Source of the DNA: Pseudomonadota bacterium
Lineage (GTDB): Bacteria; Desulfobacterota; Desulfovibrionia; Desulfovibrionales; Desulfovibrionaceae
Assembly (NCBI GenBank): GCA_018822065.1
Contig: JAHJKV010000475.1
Coordinates: 1-5,811, forward strand
Length of the DNA stretch: 5,811 bases
Reading direction: 5' to 3'
The notes below the pieces were generated by a model, which ran no database searches, was not told the origin of the DNA, and was given only the letters and a program-made list of their open reading frames with translations. The position numbers and the translations under genes were made by a program. The stretch's first letter is position 1. The number at the start of each line of letters is the position of its first letter. Of this stretch, positions 1 to 4,957 are shown piece after piece.

Positions 1-76
1 CTTTCCCTGGATCATGGACAAGATGACCACCTACACCACAAACCTCTTCCTGAACCTGCCCAACTACATCAAGTAA
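1..76 (+). CDS. fliQ: Flagellar export apparatus protein FliQ, C-terminal fragment
   Basis: This is a partial gene; the first complete codon begins at base 2 and the TAA stop is at 74-76. The 24 visible residues run FPWIMDKMTTYT... and end in ...NLFLNLPNYIK. They fit the C-terminus of FliQ, where a Pro-Trp at the end of the second membrane helix is followed by a short amphipathic segment rich in Thr, Asn and Leu that ends in N(L/I)P. FliQ (about 89 residues in full) is an integral inner-membrane part of the FliPQR export gate of the flagellar type III secretion system. A terminator follows 28 bases after the stop, so fliQ is the last gene of its transcription unit, which continues to the left. 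A type III secretion homologue of the SctS family is an alternative, but no such neighbours are visible. The call rests on a short fragment. Confidence 0.72.
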   Translation, partial: FPWIMDKMTTYTTNLFLNLPNYIK

Positions 77-77
77 T

Positions 78-93
78 TGTTTCACGGGGAACA
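78..93. promoter_or_regulatory. parS-like (ParB-binding) 16-mer, imperfect
   Basis: The bases TGTTTCACGGGGAACA begin one base after the fliQ stop codon. They match the reported parS variant TGTTTCACGTGGAACA at 15 of 16 positions and the common TGTTTCACGTGAAACA at 14 of 16. The outer arms TGTT/AACA are intact, but the central CACGTG is changed to CACGGG, which breaks the core palindrome. It may be a weak or decayed ParB site, or a coincidence. Confidence 0.35.
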
Positions 94-104
94 AATGCGT
101 GCTC

Positions 105-131
105 AAAACCGGCCAACAGGCCGGTTTTTTT
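105..131 (+). terminator. Intrinsic terminator after fliQ
   Basis: A perfect 10-bp stem pairs AAAACCGGCC (105-114) with GGCCGGTTTT (119-128) around the loop AACA. The T run continues to 131, giving seven consecutive T in total. This is a textbook Rho-independent terminator for the plus-strand flagellar operon. Confidence 0.92.
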
Positions 132-159
132 ATGGTGTTCAGAGATGTTATGCAAATAT

Positions 160-202
160 CGAACAGTGGCGTGACACCATATCGGTGCCACGCCACTGTT
201 CG
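160..202. terminator. Long hairpin between convergent fliQ and rlmB, likely the rlmB terminator
   Basis: A perfect 14-bp inverted repeat pairs 160-173 with 189-202. After one A/C mismatch it continues with CACC/GGTG (175-178 with 184-187) around a 5-base loop. On the plus strand it is followed by TTTT (203-206). On the minus strand it lies 28 bases past the rlmB stop, is preceded by AAAA, and is followed only by the weaker tract ATATTT. The plus strand already has a terminator 30 bases earlier, so the natural role here is stopping rlmB transcription, with a possible backup function for fliQ. Confidence 0.7.
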
Positions 203-230
203 TTTTCAGCGGTATTGACTGCCGTGGCTT

Positions 231-992
231 TTACATCGGCAGGCCCGCGAAGCGGGCGATGAGGATGGCTCCGGCCTGGGCCACGTTCAGGGAGTCGAAC
301 TTGCGCGCCAGGGGGATAGCCAGGGAGACGTCGCATTGTTTGGCAACACCGGGTCGGATGCCTTTTTCCTCGTTGCCCAGGACCAGCACGGCCGGGAGCG
401 AGAGGGAAATTTTCGGGTCAAAAGCGTTCCAGGCCCCTTCGCAATCATGGGCACCATAGACCGTGTAGCCCGCTTTCACGGCCTGCTCCAGCATCCGGGC
501 CATGTTTACTGCCCGGGCCACTGGGAGTTGGGTCAGAGCGCCCGCGCTGGCCTTGAGGGCACCAGAACCGAGGTAGGCTCCTTCATGCTGGGGCACTACC
601 AGGCCGGCACCGCCCAGGCACCACATGGTCCGGGCAATAGCACCCACGTTGCCCGTGTCCTGTACCCGGTCAAGGGCCACGATCAGCGGGAGCGGCGCTT
701 CTTTTCCCTTCTCAAACAGAGTGTCCAGGTCGGCATATTCCATTGCGGCCACTTGGGCTACGACACCCTGGTGATTGCCGGTGAAAAGACGGTCCATGGA
801 TGTGCCATCTATGAATTTGTAGCGGATGTCGAGTTCCTTGCACGCAGCAACAATGCGTCGGCATTTGAGATCCTGGGGCCCCTTTTTCAGGTTCACCACA
901 TCTACCGAACCGGGCTTGTCACGTAACAATTCCTCCACGGGTTTTCTCCCGCCTATCAAGACCTTTTCGCTTCGTTCACCTTGTTGCGCCAT
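231..992 (-). CDS. rlmB: 23S rRNA (guanosine-2'-O-)-methyltransferase RlmB, TrmH/SpoU family
   Basis: This is a SPOUT-class, S-adenosylmethionine-dependent RNA 2'-O-ribose methyltransferase of 253 residues, close to the usual RlmB length. RlmB modifies G2251 in the peptidyl-transferase loop of 23S rRNA in the cytoplasm. The N-terminal substrate-binding domain spans about residues 11-85, starting at VLIGGRKPVEELL and holding HQG at 74-76. The catalytic knot domain runs from about 103 to the end. It shows the three SpoU motifs: motif 1 NVGAIAR (115-121, with Asn115 and Arg121), motif 2 LGNEEKG (205-211, with Glu208), and motif 3 SLNVAQAGAI (234-243, with Asn236). The frame stays open upstream to an ATG at 1043, which would add 17 mostly basic residues. 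The ATG at 992 is preferred because AGAGGAG lies 7 bases before it. The gene stands alone. A related TrmH-family methyltransferase with another rRNA or tRNA target remains possible. Confidence 0.88.
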   Translation of the reverse strand: MAQQGERSEKVLIGGRKPVEELLRDKPGSVDVVNLKKGPQDLKCRRIVAACKELDIRYKFIDGTSMDRLFTGNHQGVVAQVAAMEYADLDTLFEKGKEAPLPLIVALDRVQDTGNVGAIARTMWCLGGAGLVVPQHEGAYLGSGALKASAGALTQLPVARAVNMARMLEQAVKAGYTVYGAHDCEGAWNAFDPKISLSLPAVLVLGNEEKGIRPGVAKQCDVSLAIPLARKFDSLNVAQAGAILIARFAGLPM

Positions 993-999
993 GGGTTTT

Positions 1000-1006
1000 C
1001 TCCTCT
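1000..1006 (-). promoter_or_regulatory. Ribosome binding site that sets the rlmB start
   Basis: On the minus strand the bases read AGAGGAG, followed by a 7-base spacer (AAAACCC) and the ATG at 992-990. No comparable site precedes the in-frame ATG at 1043, so the shorter protein is favoured. Confidence 0.8.
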
Positions 1007-1040
1007 TGCGGTTCCGGTTCTGGTTACACCGCAGGTCAAC

Positions 1041-1069
1041 CATTTACGCATCTTTTACCTTCCAGGCAA
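1041..1069 (-). promoter_or_regulatory. Possible sigma-70-type promoter for rlmB
   Basis: On the minus strand, TTGCCT (1069-1064) is followed after exactly 17 bases by TAAATG (1046-1041). The -35 box matches TTGACA at four of six positions, while the -10 box is a poor match to TATAAT. A start near 1034 would leave a leader of about 40 bases before the rlmB ATG. This is a weak candidate. Confidence 0.22.
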
Positions 1070-1158
1070 TGATCCGTTTTGATCGATTTTCATCAGGTTT
1101 TCTTTACTAAACGCGTTCAACACCTCTATTCCTTTTGAGTATTTTAAATCAGTTTAGC

Positions 1159-1209
1159 AATAGTGCATCATTATGCAACGATTTCGGGCATCTTGCATTG
1201 CTCACTATT
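1159..1209. repeat. Nested inverted repeats in the rlmB/mltD divergent spacer
   Basis: The outer arms AATAGTG (1159-1165) and CACTATT (1203-1209) pair perfectly. Inside them ATGCAA (1173-1178) pairs with TTGCAT (1193-1198), and after a bulged C, GAT (1180-1182) pairs with ATC (1190-1192) around a 7-base loop. There is no T run after it, so it is not an intrinsic terminator. It lies between two divergent genes, where a regulator site or a structured 5' leader would be expected. The rest of the spacer (993-1290) is AT-rich, with no further gene and no convincing promoter. Confidence 0.4.
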
Positions 1210-1290
1210 CTGCGTTAGCAAATGCTTCGCCATTGCCCAGCGGGGGTAGATCTCAATTTTTCTAGATTTTCTCTAGGGATTCTGGTACAC

Positions 1291-2970
1291 ATGACACTGA
1301 CTGATCAAAAACGTCCCAAGCGAACGGAGTTGCGAGTGGCCCTCGTTGTCCGATTTTTTGCATATATTCTTTGGATGATGGTGATTTTCGCCCTCATCGT
1401 ATCGTGTGCGCCCAAACAGCAGGTTTCCAAGGTTGACCAGCTCAAGGATCCTGCGCAGCTGGTCATGAGCGATGATGCCGAACCCCTGGATCCCGAGCTT
1501 TCCGTGGTGCCGGGGTATGGCAATCTGACGGACGAGGAACGCCGGATACTCTATTCCCAGAACGGCCTTTCCTTTGACCTTGACCTGCACGACAACACCA
1601 GTGTTGAAAAATACGTAGATTATTTTACGCACAAGGCTCGTGGAACCTTTATCCGCTGGCTTGAGCGTTCCGAGCAATATCTTCCCATGGTTCGAGAGGC
1701 CATGGACCGGCACGACATTCCCCATGATATTGCCATGCTGCCTTTTGTCGAATCCGGTTATAATCCGCGCGCCCTTTCACGAGCTGGCGCTGGCGGCATG
1801 TGGCAGTTTATGCCCTATACCGGTCGCAAATATGGCCTGAGCGTGAATTGGTGGATTGATGAACGGCGTGACCCCTACTTGGCTACCGAGGCGGCCATCA
1901 GCTACTTGAAGGACTTGCATGAACTTTTTGGTGACTGGCATCTGGCCTTGGCCGCTTACAACGCTGGCGAGGGTAAGATTGGACGGGCTGTGAAAGCTGT
2001 GCAAGCTGAAAGCTTTTTTGATCTTTCCCGCAAGAATAACCGTTTGAAGCACAAATATAAGCTACGTAGTGAAACCTTGAATTACATACCGAAATTCATC
2101 GCAATTTCAAAAATATTTCAGAATCTCGATGCGTTTGGATTTAAATCCGTGGATTGGACCAAGGAACCTGAAGTTGAGCATGTGAAGGTGCCTGGCGGAA
2201 CCGATTTGCTCGCATTGTGCCAAGCTGGCGATATGAAGTGGGCTCAGTTTCACGATTTGAACCCTGCCTATCGCCGTCAGGTGAGTCCTCCCGGCCAGGA
2301 AACCACGGCCCATCTGCCCAGAGCCAACGCTGCACCGATGCTTGCCTACCTTGATAATCCCGGTTCCCAACCCTTTGCTGGCTATACCCTCTATGTGGTT
2401 CGCAGTGGCAATTCTTGGTCGAGTATATCGAACAAGTTCGGGGTTCCGATTTCTGTTTTGAAAAAGCTCAACAACCGATCTTCCAACCTGCTCAAGATTG
2501 GCCAGACTGTCATGGTGCCTGGCCAAGGAAAGAGCACGGCAGTTGCCAGCGCACAGCCGACAAGCAAAAAAGCCACTACCTCTGCCACAACAAAGAAGAC
2601 CCAGCAGCTTGCTCAGTCTCGCTCCAACTACAAGATACACAGCGGCGACACCCTGTGGGATATTTCCCGTCGGTTCGGCGTTTCTGTGCGCACCTTGCAA
2701 GCGGCCAACGGCTTGAACAGTCGTTCCAAGATAAAGGTTGGCCAGAAACTGTATATTCCAGATGCAACGGGTTCTGAGGTTCGTGTTTCCCAGGCAGAGG
2801 CGCAGCAGGTTCAGGCTGAACTTGTTCGCTACAGGGTTCGTCGTGGTGACAACCTGACCAAGATCGCAAAACAGTTTTCCGTTTCGGTAAGTTCCATCAG
2901 AAAGTGGAATAAAATGGGTGAGAAAAGTCGGATTTACGCAGGTCAGTATTTAAAAATTTACGTGCAATAG
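1291..2970 (+). CDS. mltD: MltD-like membrane-bound lytic murein transglycosylase with three LysM domains (lipoprotein)
   Basis: This family cleaves the MurNAc-GlcNAc bond of peptidoglycan, leaving 1,6-anhydro-MurNAc. It is 559 residues from the ATG at 1291. A basic stretch and a hydrophobic segment (about 22-38) end in the lipobox IVSC, with Cys39 lipidated. The next residue is Ala, so by the enterobacterial Lol rule it would go to the outer membrane. The SLT domain spans about 125-270: catalytic Glu154 in LPFVESGYNP, then GMWQFMP (169-175), AAYNAGEGKI (221-230) and ETLNYIPKFIA (261-271). Three peptidoglycan-binding LysM repeats follow at about 365-410, 447-490 and 514-558. A Ser/Thr/Lys-rich linker (about 414-445) separates the first two. 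The first LysM has SGNSW where SGDTL is usual. The frame is open to an ATG at 1222, but neither ATG has a good ribosome site. A GTG at 1336 does, and it gives a normal 24-residue lipoprotein signal. The gene is monocistronic, with a terminator just after it. Confidence 0.9.
   Translation: MTLTDQKRPKRTELRVALVVRFFAYILWMMVIFALIVSCAPKQQVSKVDQLKDPAQLVMSDDAEPLDPELSVVPGYGNLTDEERRILYSQNGLSFDLDLHDNTSVEKYVDYFTHKARGTFIRWLERSEQYLPMVREAMDRHDIPHDIAMLPFVESGYNPRALSRAGAGGMWQFMPYTGRKYGLSVNWWIDERRDPYLATEAAISYLKDLHELFGDWHLALAAYNAGEGKIGRAVKAVQAESFFDLSRKNNRLKHKYKLRSETLNYIPKFIAISKIFQNLDAFGFKSVDWTKEPEVEHVKVPGGTDLLALCQAGDMKWAQFHDLNPAYRRQVSPPGQETTAHLPRANAAPMLAYLDNPGSQPFAGYTLYVVRSGNSWSSISNKFGVPISVLKKLNNRSSNLLKIGQTVMVPGQGKSTAVASAQPTSKKATTSATTKKTQQLAQSRSNYKIHSGDTLWDISRRFGVSVRTLQAANGLNSRSKIKVGQKLYIPDATGSEVRVSQAEAQQVQAELVRYRVRRGDNLTKIAKQFSVSVSSIRKWNKMGEKSRIYAGQYLKIYVQ
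1326..1338 (+). promoter_or_regulatory. Alternative ribosome binding site and GTG start for the mltD-like gene
   Basis: GGAG (1326-1329) lies 6 bases before an in-frame GTG (1336-1338). Starting there puts the lipobox Cys at residue 24, a standard signal-peptide length, against residue 39 from the ATG at 1291 or 62 from the ATG at 1222. Upstream of 1291 the nearest purine-rich stretch, AGGG, is 12 bases away, which is too far to be convincing. Confidence 0.5.
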
Positions 2971-2993
2971 TGTTTCTTTCCGGTTTTTAAGAG

Positions 2994-3019
2994 ACCCGGC
3001 CTTGGCCGGGTTTTATTTT
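2994..3019 (+). terminator. Intrinsic terminator after the mltD-like gene
   Basis: The stem ACCCGGC/GCCGGGT (2994-3000 with 3005-3011) closes around the loop CTTG, followed by TTTTATTTT (3011-3019). It sits 23 bases past the TAG stop. On the minus strand the same hairpin begins directly after the TAA (3015-3013) of the DinB-like gene. It has no good T run in that direction, so it is at best a weak terminator for the aroE operon. Confidence 0.88.
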
Positions 3020-3480
3020 GCTATAAATTCGAGCACTTCGGTTCGGCGTTTTCTGAAGTGGTCGATATGGCCCTGCATGTGGTCATAGTAGTCGGTAATG
3101 AGAAAATCCAGCCTCTTCGGTCCATCCTTGGTTTTCCAGACATGTCCAAGGGCCACGGCTCTCGAACTGAAAGCGAAGTGCAGAATCAGTTCGTTGAAGC
3201 TGTGCCACAGCTGCACCAGGCGATTCGTTTCAAAATCCGCATAGCGCTGGATCGCAACCCATGGTTCGGCTTCATAGGGATCCAGGGTTTCGAGATCACT
3301 GAATTGAAGTCGTACAAAGCGCTGGTGGTTGTTGGACGCGGAATCCACCAGATGGCCAATGATTTCCTTGAGAGTCCATTTCGTGGAGTGCACGCGAATA
3401 TCCCAAAGATCCTCTCCGACGGTTTCAGTCAGTTCATACAGGCTGGTAATGATCCCCTGGGCTTTGCATTGTTCTATCAT
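3013..3480 (-). CDS. DinB-superfamily (four-helix bundle) putative metal-binding protein
   Basis: The 155-residue length is typical of the DinB/YfiT-like fold. His43 lies in EIIGHLVDSA in the first helix. A late DHMQGHIDHF motif gives His134 and His138 as HxxxH. Together they form the His triad that binds a divalent metal in this superfamily. DinB-fold proteins include thiol-dependent transferases and many of unknown activity, so no substrate can be named. The family name comes from a Bacillus DNA-damage-inducible protein; this is unrelated to the DNA polymerase IV also called DinB. No signal peptide or membrane segment is visible, so it should be cytoplasmic. The start codon overlaps the aroE stop as ATGA, and TGGAG inside the aroE coding end lies 8 bases before the ATG. 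Translation is therefore probably coupled to aroE. It is the last gene of the unit. Confidence 0.75.
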   Translation of the reverse strand: MIEQCKAQGIITSLYELTETVGEDLWDIRVHSTKWTLKEIIGHLVDSASNNHQRFVRLQFSDLETLDPYEAEPWVAIQRYADFETNRLVQLWHSFNELILHFAFSSRAVALGHVWKTKDGPKRLDFLITDYYDHMQGHIDHFRKRRTEVLEFIAK

Positions 3481-4280
3481 GTCAGTTTCTCCAGCAGGAG
3501 GTTTCTGGCTCCCTCAGAATCGAGCGCTATGCCTGTCCAGAGCCTGAATTGCTCAAGTCCCTGACTCAGGAACATTTCTATCCCTTGGATGGTCGTAGCG
3601 CCGGCCTGGAGGCCGTTTTCAAGGAATACGGTTTCCAGGGGGTTGTACACCAGGTCAAAAATGGTCATTTCCTCAGTCAGGTGTGTGGCGTTCCATGGCG
3701 ATAACAGCTCTAGATCACCTGACATTCCCAGGGGAGTGGAGTTGATGAGCAACTCAGGACTCAGGTCGTGGCGCAGGTCCCAATCCACCACTTCGATCCC
3801 GAAGTCCAGGGCGATGGTCTCGGCCTTGGATTTGGTACGATTGGTGATTCCGATGGCCAGCACTCCGAGTTCCTGGCAACCGGCAACAGCAGCGCGAGCG
3901 GCTCCACCAGCACCGAGGATAAGGGCCGACTCGGGAGCAATGTTTCGAGATTTGATCGGGTTGACGACGCCTGCCACATCAGTGTTGTCGCCAATCAGGG
4001 TTTCGTTTTCCCAGAACAGAGTATTCACTGCTCCCACGGCCCTGGCCCGATTGGTGAGTCTATCGAGCATGGGTATGATCGCCTGTTTGTGCGGGATGGT
4101 AATCGACAGGCCTTGTACCTGCTCTCTGCGGTACTGTTCCATAAATGCTGGAAGATCTTCTGGTGATGTCGGCCACGCTTCGTAGATGGCGTTGATACCA
4201 TGCTGCTTGAAGCCCCAGTTGTGCAGGGTTGGGCTCATGGTGTGGCCCAGGGGGTGGCCGATGATGCCGTATTGTTTCAT
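3477..4280 (-). CDS. aroE: Shikimate dehydrogenase (NADP+)
   Basis: AroE catalyses the NADPH-dependent reduction of 3-dehydroshikimate to shikimate in the cytoplasm, the fourth step toward chorismate and aromatic amino acids. The 267 residues match the family length. The N-terminal substrate domain has GHPLGHTMSPTLHN (8-21, with Thr14 and Ser16 in the shikimate-binding S-x-S position), ITIPHK (60-65, catalytic Lys65), AVNT (84-87) and GDNTDVAG (97-104, catalytic Asp101). The Rossmann domain has GAGGAARA (123-130) and TNRTKSK (146-152, where NRT favours NADP). NSTPLGM (180-186) and the C-terminal GIEMFLSQGLEQF (233-245) complete the fold. The frame opens further upstream to a GTG at 4343, but the ATG at 4280 has GAGG 5 bases before it and begins exactly where AroE proteins begin. 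The stop overlaps the DinB-like start. The Thr at position 14 and the Val after NTD differ from common sequences but look tolerable. Confidence 0.95.
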   Translation of the reverse strand: MKQYGIIGHPLGHTMSPTLHNWGFKQHGINAIYEAWPTSPEDLPAFMEQYRREQVQGLSITIPHKQAIIPMLDRLTNRARAVGAVNTLFWENETLIGDNTDVAGVVNPIKSRNIAPESALILGAGGAARAAVAGCQELGVLAIGITNRTKSKAETIALDFGIEVVDWDLRHDLSPELLINSTPLGMSGDLELLSPWNATHLTEEMTIFDLVYNPLETVFLENGLQAGATTIQGIEMFLSQGLEQFRLWTGIALDSEGARNLLLEKLT

Positions 4281-4285
4281 GTTCA

Positions 4286-4289
4286 CCTC
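4286..4289 (-). promoter_or_regulatory. Ribosome binding site that sets the aroE start
   Basis: On the minus strand GAGG is followed by TGAAC and then the ATG at 4280-4278. This favours that start over the upstream in-frame GTG at 4343, which sits at the base of a terminator hairpin. The site begins 3 bases after an inverted repeat in the leader. Confidence 0.75.
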
Positions 4290-4292
4290 GCG

Positions 4293-4323
4293 TTTGCCAA
4301 TGGTGCCAGTTTCGATTGGCAAA
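4293..4323. repeat. Inverted repeat in the aroE leader
   Basis: TTTGCCAAT (4293-4301) and ATTGGCAAA (4315-4323) form a perfect 9-bp inverted repeat around 13 bases. The spacer carries a further TGCCA (TGGCA on the minus strand, 4304-4308) that could pair with the TGCCA within the 5' arm of the minus-strand transcript instead. It lies between the oxidoreductase terminator and the aroE ribosome site, where an operator or an RNA structure affecting aroE translation could sit. No known motif was recognised. Confidence 0.4.
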
Positions 4324-4343
4324 GTCGATGTTGTTTCCGGCAC

Positions 4344-4384
4344 GAAAACGGGCGTGATTTCCCTTATGAGGAAACCACGCCCGT
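4344..4384 (-). terminator. Intrinsic terminator after the 2-oxoacid oxidoreductase operon
   Basis: On the minus strand a 15-bp stem (4384-4370 with 4362-4348, including one G-U pair) closes around a 7-base loop and runs into TTTT (4348-4345). On the plus strand the wobble pair becomes an A/C mismatch, which supports a minus-strand function. It lies 27 bases after the gamma-subunit stop and about 65 bases before the aroE ATG, and so separates the two units. Confidence 0.85.
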
Positions 4385-4411
4385 GTTTGTGTTTCTGTTC
4401 AGTTGATTGGC

Positions 4412-4957
4412 CTAGGCCACGCTTTTGGCACCTGCTTCGATAGCCTTGGCATTGGCCGGGATCAATTTCGCGTAGTGCGGCGAGATCACGTTGCTCAGGG
4501 CATCGATGGCGGCTTGGGGGCTCATGATTCCCGTGGCCTGCAGGTAGGCTCCGATGGCGACCATGTTGGCCATTCGGGTGTTGCCAATCTCGTCCGCGAT
4601 TTCGTTGCAGGGTACGAAATAGGATTTGATGCGATCTTTTTCTGCCAGATCCTTGTCAATGAGCGAGGAATTGATGATCTGCACGCCTCCGTCCATGAGT
4701 CGGGACTGGAATTTGTCCAGGGAGGGGCGGTTCATGATGATCAAGGATTTCGGGCGGTGGATGATCGGTGAACCGATTTCTTCTTCGCTCAGGACCACGG
4801 TGCAGTTTGCCGTGCCGCCTCGCATTTCCGGACCGTAGACCGGGATGTAGGTGACGTTCAGGCCTTCGTTCATGCCGGCGTATGCCAGCAGGTTTCCGAT
4901 GAGCATGACGCCCTGGCCGCCGAAGCCTGCGATGATTGCATCCATATATCTGGCCAT
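4412..4957 (-). CDS. 2-oxoacid:ferredoxin oxidoreductase, gamma subunit
   Basis: This is the small subunit (181 residues) of a multi-subunit, CoA-dependent 2-oxoacid:ferredoxin oxidoreductase of the VOR/KOR type. The POR/KOR gamma domain covers nearly the whole protein. It has the glycine-rich GFGGQG (11-16) at the N-terminus, YGPEMRGGTANC (41-52), the middle segment IIMNRPSLDKF (73-83), and NMVAIGAYL (131-139) near the end. In structures of this superfamily the domain helps bind CoA next to the thiamine site. The ATG overlaps the beta-subunit stop by one base (TAATG), and GAGGGGG lies 7 bases before it. This sets the start and implies coupled translation; the frame opens upstream, but only inside the beta gene. 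It is the last gene of the operon, followed by a strong terminator. The substrate (branched-chain 2-oxoacid, 2-oxoglutarate or another) cannot be fixed from this subunit. Confidence 0.9.
   Translation of the reverse strand: MARYMDAIIAGFGGQGVMLIGNLLAYAGMNEGLNVTYIPVYGPEMRGGTANCTVVLSEEEIGSPIIHRPKSLIIMNRPSLDKFQSRLMDGGVQIINSSLIDKDLAEKDRIKSYFVPCNEIADEIGNTRMANMVAIGAYLQATGIMSPQAAIDALSNVISPHYAKLIPANAKAIEAGAKSVA

Noticed and set aside
336..926. Long open frame (196 codons) on the plus strand opposite rlmB
   Set aside because: It lies wholly antisense to a clear SpoU-family gene, has no ribosome site of note, and its translation resembles no family I know.
1187..1202. Sigma-54-like GG...TTGC elements upstream of the mltD-like gene
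   Set aside because: The GG and GC elements are one base too far apart and the remaining bases fit poorly.
1262..1276. Small inverted repeat CTAGA/TCTAG before the mltD-like ATG
   Set aside because: Five base pairs in AT-rich DNA is within chance expectation, and no function is implied by its position.
2107..2700. Long open frame (197 codons) on the minus strand opposite the MltD-like gene
   Set aside because: It is antisense to the SLT and LysM domains, which are unmistakable in the other strand. Its translation shows no domain.
3589..4185. Open frame of 198 codons on the plus strand opposite aroE
   Set aside because: It is a shadow of the aroE codon pattern, with a Ser/Arg-rich translation and no recognisable motif.
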